Positions 1 to 4,881 of a stretch of DNA of 9,160 bases are shown piece after piece. This stretch comes from Sediminispirochaeta sp. (lineage in GTDB: Bacteria > Spirochaetota > Spirochaetia > DSM-16054 > Sediminispirochaetaceae), in the NCBI GenBank assembly GCA_011046055.1, contig DSBN01000114.1:1-9160 (forward strand), given 5' to 3'. Position numbers and translations under genes: made by a program. The notes under the pieces are model-generated. The model was not told where the DNA came from and did not search any database. It saw nothing but the letters and a program-made list of their open reading frames with translations. How positions within the stretch are numbered: the first letter of the stretch is position 1; every line of letters starts with the position of its first letter.

Positions 1-395
1 ATCTTGAAAAGATTGGCTGGAAAAAGAGCCAGCAAAATCTCCTGGACTCCCGGGAGATCGGGAACATGCTCCGATTCGACGAGGATGGGAATCCGTTCGG
101 GGTCGAGCAAGAGGACCGCCGCCGTCCCCACAATCATTAGGATCACGCTGCTGACCAGCACGATCAACACACTCTTGCCCAAAACCGCCAGGATTCGGCG
201 TTCCATACGGAGCTTGTACGCGGCGTAAGTCAGGGAGAAGAAAAAAAGCGGCAGCAGTACGTAGCGCCCTATATTCAGGACTACCTGCCGGGCAAACTCC
301 AGCTGCTGGTAAAACAGGGTGGTGGTGGGAAAAAGGTAGCTGCCTAAAAGAATGCCGATGATACTCGCCAAGGCGTATTTGATCCAAAGTTTCAT
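1..395 (-). CDS. Sodium:dicarboxylate symporter family protein, N-terminal part (cut by window edge)
   Basis: The reading frame opens at the ATG on 395-393 and stays open to base 1, giving 131 codons of a longer gene. The translation begins MKLWIKYALASIIGILLGSY and shows three hydrophobic segments, at about residues 5-22, 38-60 and 71-97. After a short extracytoplasmic loop comes LLALFPANLF, which resembles the P(S/A/T)N(I/L)F motif before TM4 in the DAACS (GltP/DctA, SDF) family. Members are inner-membrane carriers that import dicarboxylates or acidic/neutral amino acids with Na+ or H+; the substrate-deciding C-terminal half is outside the window. A good ribosome site (GGAG) lies about 7 bases before the ATG. 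The gene starts 14 bases after the stop of the SDR-like gene on the same strand, so the two are probably co-transcribed. Family assignment is fairly sure; substrate is unknown. Confidence 0.75.
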   Translation of the reverse strand, partial: MKLWIKYALASIIGILLGSYLFPTTTLFYQQLEFARQVVLNIGRYVLLPLFFFSLTYAAYKLRMERRILAVLGKSVLIVLVSSVILMIVGTAAVLLLDPERIPILVESEHVPDLPGVQEILLALFPANLFK

Positions 396-409
396 GGGGA
401 CTCCTGCAA

Positions 410-1090
410 TTATTTTTTCGAGCTAAAACCGAGAGCGCTCCACATACTCTTCTCACCGTAACGATACCATTTGCCGTGAACCGGCTGCTTTTTTTCCTGT
501 ATCGTCTCCGTTATCGTACGGACGATAAAGTCCGCAAAATCGTCGGTGTCCGGAGAGTTGCCGTTGAAGCCGTTTATATGTATTTTTTCATTCTGGTACA
601 GACTGAACAGACTCCTGGCGAAGGAGTCGATGCCTCCCAGGAGAAACGCGTCCAGCGGGGGCAGGACCTCCATCCCCCGGGTTTCGACCACGAGGTATAC
701 GTTTCCGGACTGCCGTTTTTGAAAATAGTTGAGCAGTTCTCGCATCAGAAAAAGTTTGCCCTTGAGTCGCTGGTCGATGAAAGAGTCGATTCCCTTCAGC
801 TTGATCTCGTGCAGCGGTTTCTGCTCAATGCTCGGCTGGAACAGCAGGATCGCGTCATCGACCCGGTTCAGGTGATCCAGTGATTCCAATAGAACATTGT
901 GCACCGATATTGGGGAATTGCTGTTCCAGGAAAGCTGCCTGAGTCTCTCCTCGGCATCTTCCGAAGCGGGCCCCGTCGATCCGCCCCCTTCGACCAGGGC
1001 TGCTACACGGTGGCCGCGGTCCATAAGCCTGGTGGTCAAGCGGCTGCCCAACAAAGACTGCTTGTCGGTCAGTAGAATCGATCTTCCCAT
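410..1090 (-). CDS. Degenerate short-chain dehydrogenase (SDR)-like protein without catalytic residues
   Basis: This encodes 226 residues, close to a normal SDR length. The order of elements fits an SDR Rossmann fold: SILLTD (beta1), an alpha/beta stretch GSRLTTRLMDRGHRVAALVE (residues 15-34), DDAILLFQPS at about 78-87 (beta4), a helix around 101-127 resembling the SDR NxxGxxxLxxxLLP region, and GNVYLVVETRG at 129-139 (beta5). The functional residues are missing. The TGxxxGxG cofactor motif reads TDKQSLLG (8-15), and the Tyr-x-x-x-Lys pair aligns with Phe149 and Gly153 in AFLLGG followed by IDSFARSLFSLY. I therefore infer a non-enzymatic or very divergent SDR relative; its role is unknown. 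The ATG at 1090 is chosen because beta1 begins immediately after it. No convincing Shine-Dalgarno site precedes it, and a promoter sits almost directly on it. It is followed at 14 bases by the symporter gene. The ORF is likely real; the fold call is moderate. Confidence 0.6.
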   Translation of the reverse strand: MGRSILLTDKQSLLGSRLTTRLMDRGHRVAALVEGGGSTGPASEDAEERLRQLSWNSNSPISVHNVLLESLDHLNRVDDAILLFQPSIEQKPLHEIKLKGIDSFIDQRLKGKLFLMRELLNYFQKRQSGNVYLVVETRGMEVLPPLDAFLLGGIDSFARSLFSLYQNEKIHINGFNGNSPDTDDFADFIVRTITETIQEKKQPVHGKWYRYGEKSMWSALGFSSKK

Positions 1091-1098
1091 AGATACTC

Positions 1099-1127
1099 AT
1101 AGTACAGATTAGAATATCCGCGGTCAA
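1099..1127 (-). promoter_or_regulatory. Putative sigma70-type promoter for the SDR-like/symporter pair
   Basis: Reading on the minus strand, TTGACC (1127-1122) and TACTAT (1104-1099) are separated by exactly 17 bases. Predicted transcription would begin around 1091-1093, only 0-3 bases before the ATG at 1090, implying a leaderless or nearly leaderless transcript. This agrees with the lack of a clear ribosome site. The promoter is called from pattern alone. Confidence 0.45.
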
Positions 1128-1156
1128 GTCGGCGCTGCGGAACGGAGAGCCGACTT
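1126..1156. repeat. Perfect 8-bp inverted repeat in the divergent intergenic region (operator candidate)
   Basis: AAGTCGGC (1126-1133) is repeated inverted as GCCGACTT (1149-1156) with 15 bases between, putting the arm centres 23 bp apart, about two helical turns. No T-run follows on either strand, so it does not look like an intrinsic terminator. Its left arm overlaps the first two bases of the minus-strand -35 box, which suits an operator for a dimeric regulator of the SDR-like gene. It could also simply form a hairpin of no importance. Confidence 0.4.
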
Positions 1157-1211
1157 TCTGGTTCGCCGATCCGCCGTATTTTCACCTCTCCTGATTTTCC
1201 TCGGGGGAACC

Positions 1212-1240
1212 TTGGCAAAGCGGATTTTCTATTGTATCCT
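1212..1240 (+). promoter_or_regulatory. Sigma70-type promoter for the riboswitch-tupABC transcript
   Basis: TTGGCA (1212-1217) and TATCCT (1235-1240) are spaced by exactly 17 bases. The start point expected about 7 bases downstream (near 1247-1248) is just before the first paired base of the riboswitch at 1256, which is the arrangement expected for a riboswitch leader. There is no other promoter of similar quality between here and tupA. Confidence 0.6.
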
Positions 1241-1255
1241 GGTCAAGAATAAAAA

Positions 1256-1375
1256 CTCCGAGCCGAACACCTAAGGTGGTTTCACTAAGGTGGTAGGCCG
1301 CTGATTCACCGCTCTTCAGCGGTGGATCGAAGGGCCGGGGGAGAAATTCCTCGACCTCCCGTGTTTGGAAAGGAG
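1256..1375 (+). promoter_or_regulatory. Moco/Tuco riboswitch (molybdenum or tungsten cofactor RNA motif)
   Basis: The 3' part contains CCTCCCGT, then TTGGAAAGGAG, and a GAAA-containing loop before it. This matches closely the conserved 3' half of the E. coli moaA leader riboswitch as I remember it (GAAA loop, CCUCCCGU, UGGAAAGG). A closing helix P1 is visible: CTCC-CC-AACAC on the 5' side (1256-1270) pairs with GTGTT-GG-GGAG (1361-1375) around an internal mismatch. Further arms are a P2 region at about 1268-1292 (CACCT with AGGTG), a strong arm at 1298-1324 (CACCGC/GCGGTG or CCGCTGA/TCAGCGG, mutually exclusive) and a hairpin CGGGG/CCTCG around 1336-1353. Members of this family sense the Mo or W pterin cofactor and control cofactor synthesis or Mo/W transport genes. 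Here a tungstate transporter follows, so excess cofactor presumably turns uptake down. Family is confident; exact helix borders and ligand are not. Confidence 0.85.
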
Positions 1376-1530
1376 CAGAAAACATGCGATTATCGTTTCA
1401 TTTTCCCACCCCCCCCTATTCGACTCGTTCTCTCCGTACTCCTCCAATACTCCACGTCTCTGAAACCGATACTCCGTGTGACGGAGTATAAAAATTGTGT
1501 GGACTAAAAAAGATTCCAAGGAGGAGTTTT
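1376..1530 (+). promoter_or_regulatory. Riboswitch expression platform and tupA ribosome binding site
   Basis: This untranslated leader separates the aptamer from tupA. It contains a C8 run (1409-1416), three copies of (A/G)TACTCC at 1436, 1447 and 1469, and a perfect 8-bp hairpin ATACTCCG/CGGAGTAT (1469-1476 with 1482-1489) with no U-run after it. The ribosome site AAGGAGGAG (1518-1526) lies 4 bases before the ATG. CTCCTCC (1439-1445) is exactly complementary to GGAGGAG (1520-1526). With no terminator-like hairpin visible, I infer control of translation start by hiding the ribosome site rather than control of transcription. Confidence 0.5.
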
Positions 1531-2361
1531 ATGAAAAAAGGAATCTTAGTTGCTTTCCTGCTGGTCGTGACGCTGTTCAGCCTCTACGCCGGCGGTAGTC
1601 AGGAGCCGAGCGAAGCGGAAAAGAATATAAGGGTAAAGCTGGCCACTACCACCAGCACCGACAACAGCGGACTGCTGGAGCATCTACTGCCGGTCTTCAC
1701 CGAAGAGACGGGTTATCAGGTCAACGTAATCGCCGTCGGTACCGGGGCCGCCCTCGAACTGGGTGAAAAAGGCGACGTCGACGTTGTTCTGGTGCACGCC
1801 CGCGAGCTGGAGAACCAGTTCGTCGCCGACGGTTACGGGGTGAATCGCCGAGACGTGATGTACAACGATTTTGTGATCCTCGGCCCCTCCGCGGACCCCG
1901 CCGGCGCCGGTTCGGCATCGAATGGAGCCGAGGCCATTGAAAAAATCGGTGAAGCAGGGATCGATTTTGTCTCCCGCGGAGACAAGTCCGGTACCCACGT
2001 CAAGGAGCTGAACTTATGGGAGGAGGCGGGCATCAAACCGAGCGGCAACTGGTACAAGGAAGCCGGTCAGGGCATGGGCGCCGTGATTACCATGACCAAC
2101 GACCTTTTGGGGTATACTCTCGCCGACCGGGGAACCTTTCTCTCCATGCGGGGCGAGATTGACATCGAGGTAGTCCACGAGGGAGATCCGAGTCTGTTCA
2201 ACCCTTACGGGATCATCGCGGTGAACCCTGAGGTACACTCCCATGTCAACTACGACGGGGCGATGGCCCTGGTCGACTGGATGGTGAGCGAGCAGGGGCA
2301 AGAGCTCATCGCCGAGTTCACCAAGGGAGGAGATCAGCTCTTCTACCCCAACGCGGAATAA
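1531..2361 (+). CDS. tupA: Tungstate ABC transporter, periplasmic substrate-binding protein
   Basis: This 276-residue protein binds tungstate outside the inner membrane and delivers it to TupB. Residues 1-20 form a signal peptide (MKKG, a hydrophobic core, then SLYA before GGSQEP). No lipobox cysteine is present, so cleavage by signal peptidase I after about Ala20 is likely. The mature part shows the TupA hallmarks: TTTSTDNSGLL at 39-49, VGTGAALELG at 69-78, DVVLVHAR at 84-91, SRGDKSGTH at 148-156 and YGIIAVNP at 226-233. The TTTS segment and the SxGDxSGT segment are the oxyanion-contacting regions of the family and separate TupA/WtpA-like proteins from phosphate binders. The ATG at 1531 is chosen because AAGGAGGAG sits at the right distance and the signal peptide starts there; an upstream in-frame start at 1495 would add 12 residues before it. 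It is first in tupABC and lies under the riboswitch. Confidence 0.92.
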   Translation: MKKGILVAFLLVVTLFSLYAGGSQEPSEAEKNIRVKLATTTSTDNSGLLEHLLPVFTEETGYQVNVIAVGTGAALELGEKGDVDVVLVHARELENQFVADGYGVNRRDVMYNDFVILGPSADPAGAGSASNGAEAIEKIGEAGIDFVSRGDKSGTHVKELNLWEEAGIKPSGNWYKEAGQGMGAVITMTNDLLGYTLADRGTFLSMRGEIDIEVVHEGDPSLFNPYGIIAVNPEVHSHVNYDGAMALVDWMVSEQGQELIAEFTKGGDQLFYPNAE

Positions 2362-2416
2362 TCGACTACAAAGCTGGATAGTTATGTCAGCGTTTTCATA
2401 TGAGTGAGGATATGAC

Positions 2417-3100
2417 ATGATAAGCATAGTGGCGGACGCGCTGGAACTGATTCTGACCGGAGATAGGGAGGTTTATTTCATCGCCTCTACTTCGGTACGT
2501 TTCGCCTTGACCTCAACGGTGATCGCCGCGCTTATAGGCGTACCGATGGGGATCTTGCTGCATTTTACCCGTTTCCCCTTCAAAAGGGCCGTTGTTTCGG
2601 TGCTGCACGCCCTGATGGCCCTGCCCACGGTGGTCATCGGCTTGATGGTGTTTTCTTTCATCTCTCGATCGGGTCCCTTAGGACCGCTTGATCTGCTATT
2701 CAATCCGGCAGGGGTGATAATCGGGCAGGTCATTCTGGCGACCCCGATCCTCATCAGTCTGGTCTATTCGGGGCTCAGTCGGATGGACCCGCGTTTTCAC
2801 GAGACCTTGATCACCCTGGGAGCCAAAAGGGGCAACGTGTTGACCGCCTCCATTGCCGAAGCGCGTTTGGTCATTATTTCGGCGATTCTCACCGGTTTCG
2901 GTAGAGTTATCGGTGAAGTTGGGGTCTCGATGATGCTGGGAGGCAATATCCGCTGGTTCACTCGAACGATGACCACCAGTATCGCCCTGGAGACGGCCAA
3001 GGGAGACTTCGAGCTGGGACTCTCATTGGGCCTGATTCTGATGATCATAGCGCTGCTGATCAACGGTGCGACCCATATGCTGCTGCGGAGCGAGGTGTGA
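2417..3100 (+). CDS. tupB: Tungstate ABC transporter, permease subunit
   Basis: This 227-residue inner-membrane protein forms the channel of the tungstate importer. Five or six hydrophobic segments are visible (about 26-48, 58-82, 98-118, 149-168 and 199-217). The cytoplasmic coupling loop carries the EAA-type pattern ETLITLGAKRG at 129-139, followed by GRVIGEVGVSMMLGGN at 162-177, typical of the ModB/TupB/CysT permease family. Its length is normal for TupB. Translation starts at the ATG on 2417 after GTGAGGA; the upstream ATG at 2412 hits a stop after two codons. It begins 55 bases after the tupA stop, and its last bases overlap the start of tupC by four (GTGA), indicating translational coupling. 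Its position between a TupA and an ABC ATPase fixes the substrate as tungstate more firmly than its own sequence does. Confidence 0.9.
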   Translation: MISIVADALELILTGDREVYFIASTSVRFALTSTVIAALIGVPMGILLHFTRFPFKRAVVSVLHALMALPTVVIGLMVFSFISRSGPLGPLDLLFNPAGVIIGQVILATPILISLVYSGLSRMDPRFHETLITLGAKRGNVLTASIAEARLVIISAILTGFGRVIGEVGVSMMLGGNIRWFTRTMTTSIALETAKGDFELGLSLGLILMIIALLINGATHMLLRSEV

Positions 3101-4161
3101 GTATGGCCCTTTATCGTATAAAAGAGCTCAGATTCAGCTACCCCAACGTCGAGGCTCGGAACCGGCGAAACGACGAGGCTCTCAGCATCGATCAGCTGGA
3201 GATGGATGAGGGAAGGACTTACGTTCTGCTCGGGCCAAACGGGTCGGGCAAATCGACGCTGCTGAAACTGATGAACCGCCTTCTGGTGCCCGTTTCTGGC
3301 CGGCTTCTATTTCGTGGTCGGGATATCATGAAGTCCGAGGAGCTGCGGCGGCAGACGGTCTATGTACATCAGAACCCGCTCTTGCTGGCTGGGTCGGTCT
3401 TTCACAACGTAGCCTACGGTTTGAAGCTGCGAGGTTTCTCACATCGGGAGATCGAGAGACGGGTCGCCCAGAGTCTGGAGGTCGTCGGTTTGAAAGGATT
3501 TGCCCACCGGAGGAGCAGCGAGCTCTCGGGGGGGGAGGCGCAGCGGGTGGCTATCGCCAGGGCGATGGCCTTTTCTCCGGAGGTGCTGCTGCTCGACGAG
3601 CCCACCTCGAGTATAGACAAAAAAAACGTGAGCAAGATCGAGGAACTGATCTCATCGATCAGAGCCGAGTACGGCTGCTCGGTGATCATCAGTACCCACA
3701 ATCTGCCCTTCGCCTACCGAATGGCCGACGAGCTGGTCAAGCTGGAAGAGGGACGGCGGGTCCCCGTGGGCGAGAACATCCTTCAGGGGGAAATGATCGA
3801 AAAGGAGTCCACCTATAGACGGTTTCGTAGCGACGGAGTGGAGATCCTCTGTCCCGATGTGGAGGGGGATTTCAAAAAAGCGGTAATCGACTACGACCGG
3901 GTGCTGCTCTCCGCCGAGCCGCTGCACTCCTCAGCCCAGAACAGCTTTCAAGGAACCGTAGAGGCCATGGAGTCGGCCCATTTCGTCCAAGAGAAAGCCG
4001 CCGATGGGGAGGAGAGCCACGGGCTGGTAGATGTGCGTCTGAAGATCGAGGGGCTGCGTCTCAGTGCTCGGATCACTCGGAGGTCCGTGGAGGAGCTTTC
4101 GATCCGCGAGGGACGGCTCCTGTGGGCGGCCTTCAAAGCCTCTTCGGTACGGCTGTATTAG
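3097..4161 (+). CDS. tupC: Tungstate ABC transporter, ATP-binding subunit with C-terminal Mop domain
   Basis: This 354-residue cytoplasmic ATPase drives the importer. The ABC core has Walker A GPNGSGKST (46-54), Q-loop Gln92, signature LSGGE (143-147), Walker B VLLLDEP (163-169) and switch His201 in ISTH. After about residue 225 comes an extra region. Residues 279-354 (SAQNSFQGTVEAME, then GLRLSARITRRSVEELSIREG, then AAFKASSVRL) match the Mop/TOBE oxyanion-binding pattern known from ModC and ModE. In ModC-type transporters such a domain can bind the oxyanion and inhibit transport when the cell is full, so TupABC may sense internal tungstate or molybdate; that is inference here. The start is either GTG at 3097 (overlapping the tupB stop, GGAG 6 bases upstream) or ATG at 3103 (GAGG 7 bases upstream); I keep the longer one. 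Third gene of tupABC. Confidence 0.9.
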   Translation: MSMALYRIKELRFSYPNVEARNRRNDEALSIDQLEMDEGRTYVLLGPNGSGKSTLLKLMNRLLVPVSGRLLFRGRDIMKSEELRRQTVYVHQNPLLLAGSVFHNVAYGLKLRGFSHREIERRVAQSLEVVGLKGFAHRRSSELSGGEAQRVAIARAMAFSPEVLLLDEPTSSIDKKNVSKIEELISSIRAEYGCSVIISTHNLPFAYRMADELVKLEEGRRVPVGENILQGEMIEKESTYRRFRSDGVEILCPDVEGDFKKAVIDYDRVLLSAEPLHSSAQNSFQGTVEAMESAHFVQEKAADGEESHGLVDVRLKIEGLRLSARITRRSVEELSIREGRLLWAAFKASSVRLY

Positions 4162-4193
4162 ATGGAAGAGGAGCGAGGCCGGAGGCTGTTGGC

Positions 4194-4592
4194 CTATTCT
4201 CCGATCTCGATATCGCTCCGTCGGGCCAGTTTTTTTAGTCCCTCGTCGAGGGTCAGCAGGACCGCGCCGTGGCGTCTGGCGAGGGTCAGGTAGAGAAGGT
4301 CGTAGACGGAGTGGTTCAGGCGGATTGCCTCAGTGAGGACTTCTTTTTGGTATGCTTCAATATCAACGAACTCGTCGATCAGCTCCATCGAATAGGAGAG
4401 ACGTTGAAGTGCTTCCTCTTTTGTGAGCAGACCGGCTCGGCAGTACTTCCACAGTACGTTGCCGGCCTCCGCCTTGTAAAGTTCGGAGGTGATAACACTC
4501 GAAGCTTTTTCTATATAGTCGCTAAATCCGGAGGCCTTCTTCGTACCTAGAGCGAGGGCGATGCCGGCGCTGGTATCGAGGACGGTGATCAT
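4194..4592 (-). CDS. vapC: PIN-domain toxin of a VapBC/FitAB-type toxin-antitoxin pair
   Basis: This 132-residue protein has the size and fold pattern of a PIN-domain ribonuclease, which cuts RNA (often tRNA or rRNA) when freed from its antitoxin. The four acidic residues expected at the Mg2+ site are visible: Asp6 in VLDTSAG, Glu42 in LYKAEAGNVL, Asp98 in SVYDLLYLTLA and Asp116 in LTLDEGLKKLA. The active site therefore looks intact. Its ATG overlaps the antitoxin stop in an ATGA arrangement (4592-4589), the usual toxin-antitoxin coupling. It converges with tupC, its stop lying 32 bases from the tupC stop. The symbol vapC is used in the general sense; the subgroup (VapC or FitB) cannot be fixed from sequence alone. 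Confidence 0.88.
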   Translation of the reverse strand: MITVLDTSAGIALALGTKKASGFSDYIEKASSVITSELYKAEAGNVLWKYCRAGLLTKEEALQRLSYSMELIDEFVDIEAYQKEVLTEAIRLNHSVYDLLYLTLARRHGAVLLTLDEGLKKLARRSDIEIGE

Positions 4593-4834
4593 CGTTGGCG
4601 ATCCTCGCGGACAAGTTCCGCCGGATCGGGAAAGTCGCCGGAGATCTCGAGGCTATTCTTCTTTATTTCATCTATCACTCTTTTTCTCCGGCAGACGCGA
4701 GTCTCTGAATATTGAAGAGCTTTTTTTAGTAGAATAACAGTCTCCTGGGCGATGCTCCGGTGATCCTGTTCGGCGACGCGAGCCAATTCCCGGTAAAGAT
4801 CCTCGGGGATATCTCTTACCTGCAGTAAGGGCAT
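4589..4834 (-). CDS. vapB: Ribbon-helix-helix antitoxin of the VapBC/FitAB-type pair
   Basis: This 81-residue protein starts MPLLQVRDIPEDLYREL. Residues 2-45 (LLQVRDIP strand, then helices with RSIAQETVILLKKAL) fit the FitA/VapB ribbon-helix-helix DNA-binding domain. The C-terminal tail around 67-81 (DFPDPAELVREDRQR) resembles the toxin-binding tail of FitA-like antitoxins. The start at 4834 is chosen because AGGAGG (4845-4840) sits 5 bases before it and the domain starts there; an in-frame ATG ten codons upstream (4864) would be upstream of the predicted transcript start. The protein should neutralise the PIN toxin and, with it, repress this promoter. The nrdG stop lies 43 bases upstream, so some read-through expression is possible. 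Confidence 0.86.
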   Translation of the reverse strand: MPLLQVRDIPEDLYRELARVAEQDHRSIAQETVILLKKALQYSETRVCRRKRVIDEIKKNSLEISGDFPDPAELVREDRQR

Positions 4835-4845
4835 AAGGGCCTCCT

Positions 4846-4870
4846 GTATGAAAACATACTGCAATTTGCA
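4846..4870 (-). promoter_or_regulatory. Candidate autoregulatory operator of the toxin-antitoxin pair
   Basis: GTATG-AAAA-CATAC (4846-4859) is a perfect 5-bp inverted repeat that covers the -10 box. Next to it lies TGCAA-T-TTGCA (4860-4870), another perfect inverted repeat, in the promoter spacer. A further CATAC follows at 4869-4873. Ribbon-helix-helix antitoxins bind such short palindromes over their own promoter, so this is the likely operator region. It was identified by eye only. Confidence 0.5.
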
Positions 4871-4881
4871 TACGATGTCAA
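4853..4881 (-). promoter_or_regulatory. Sigma70-type promoter for vapBC
   Basis: On the minus strand a perfect TTGACA (4881-4876) is followed after 17 bases by TATGTT (4858-4853). The expected start point near 4846 leaves a short leader holding the AGGAGG ribosome site. The -35 box contains the TGA stop of nrdG (4880-4878), so the pair has its own promoter embedded in the 3' end of the nrd operon. Confidence 0.6.

Noticed and set aside
4..228. Plus-strand frame at the left edge
   Set aside because: It is antisense to the symporter gene, which has a good ribosome site, membrane segments and a family motif.
1469..1489. Leader hairpin ATACTCCG/CGGAGTAT as an intrinsic terminator
   Set aside because: It is followed by AAAAATT rather than a T-run on the plus strand, so it does not fit a Rho-independent terminator.
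1495..1530. Upstream in-frame start for tupA (TTG at 1495)
   Set aside because: It would put 12 residues before a complete signal peptide and lacks a ribosome site; the ATG at 1531 has AAGGAGGAG in place.
4176..4195. AGGCC/GGCCT hairpin between tupC and vapC as a shared terminator
   Set aside because: Only five base pairs with a 10-base loop and no T-run on either strand; too weak to annotate.
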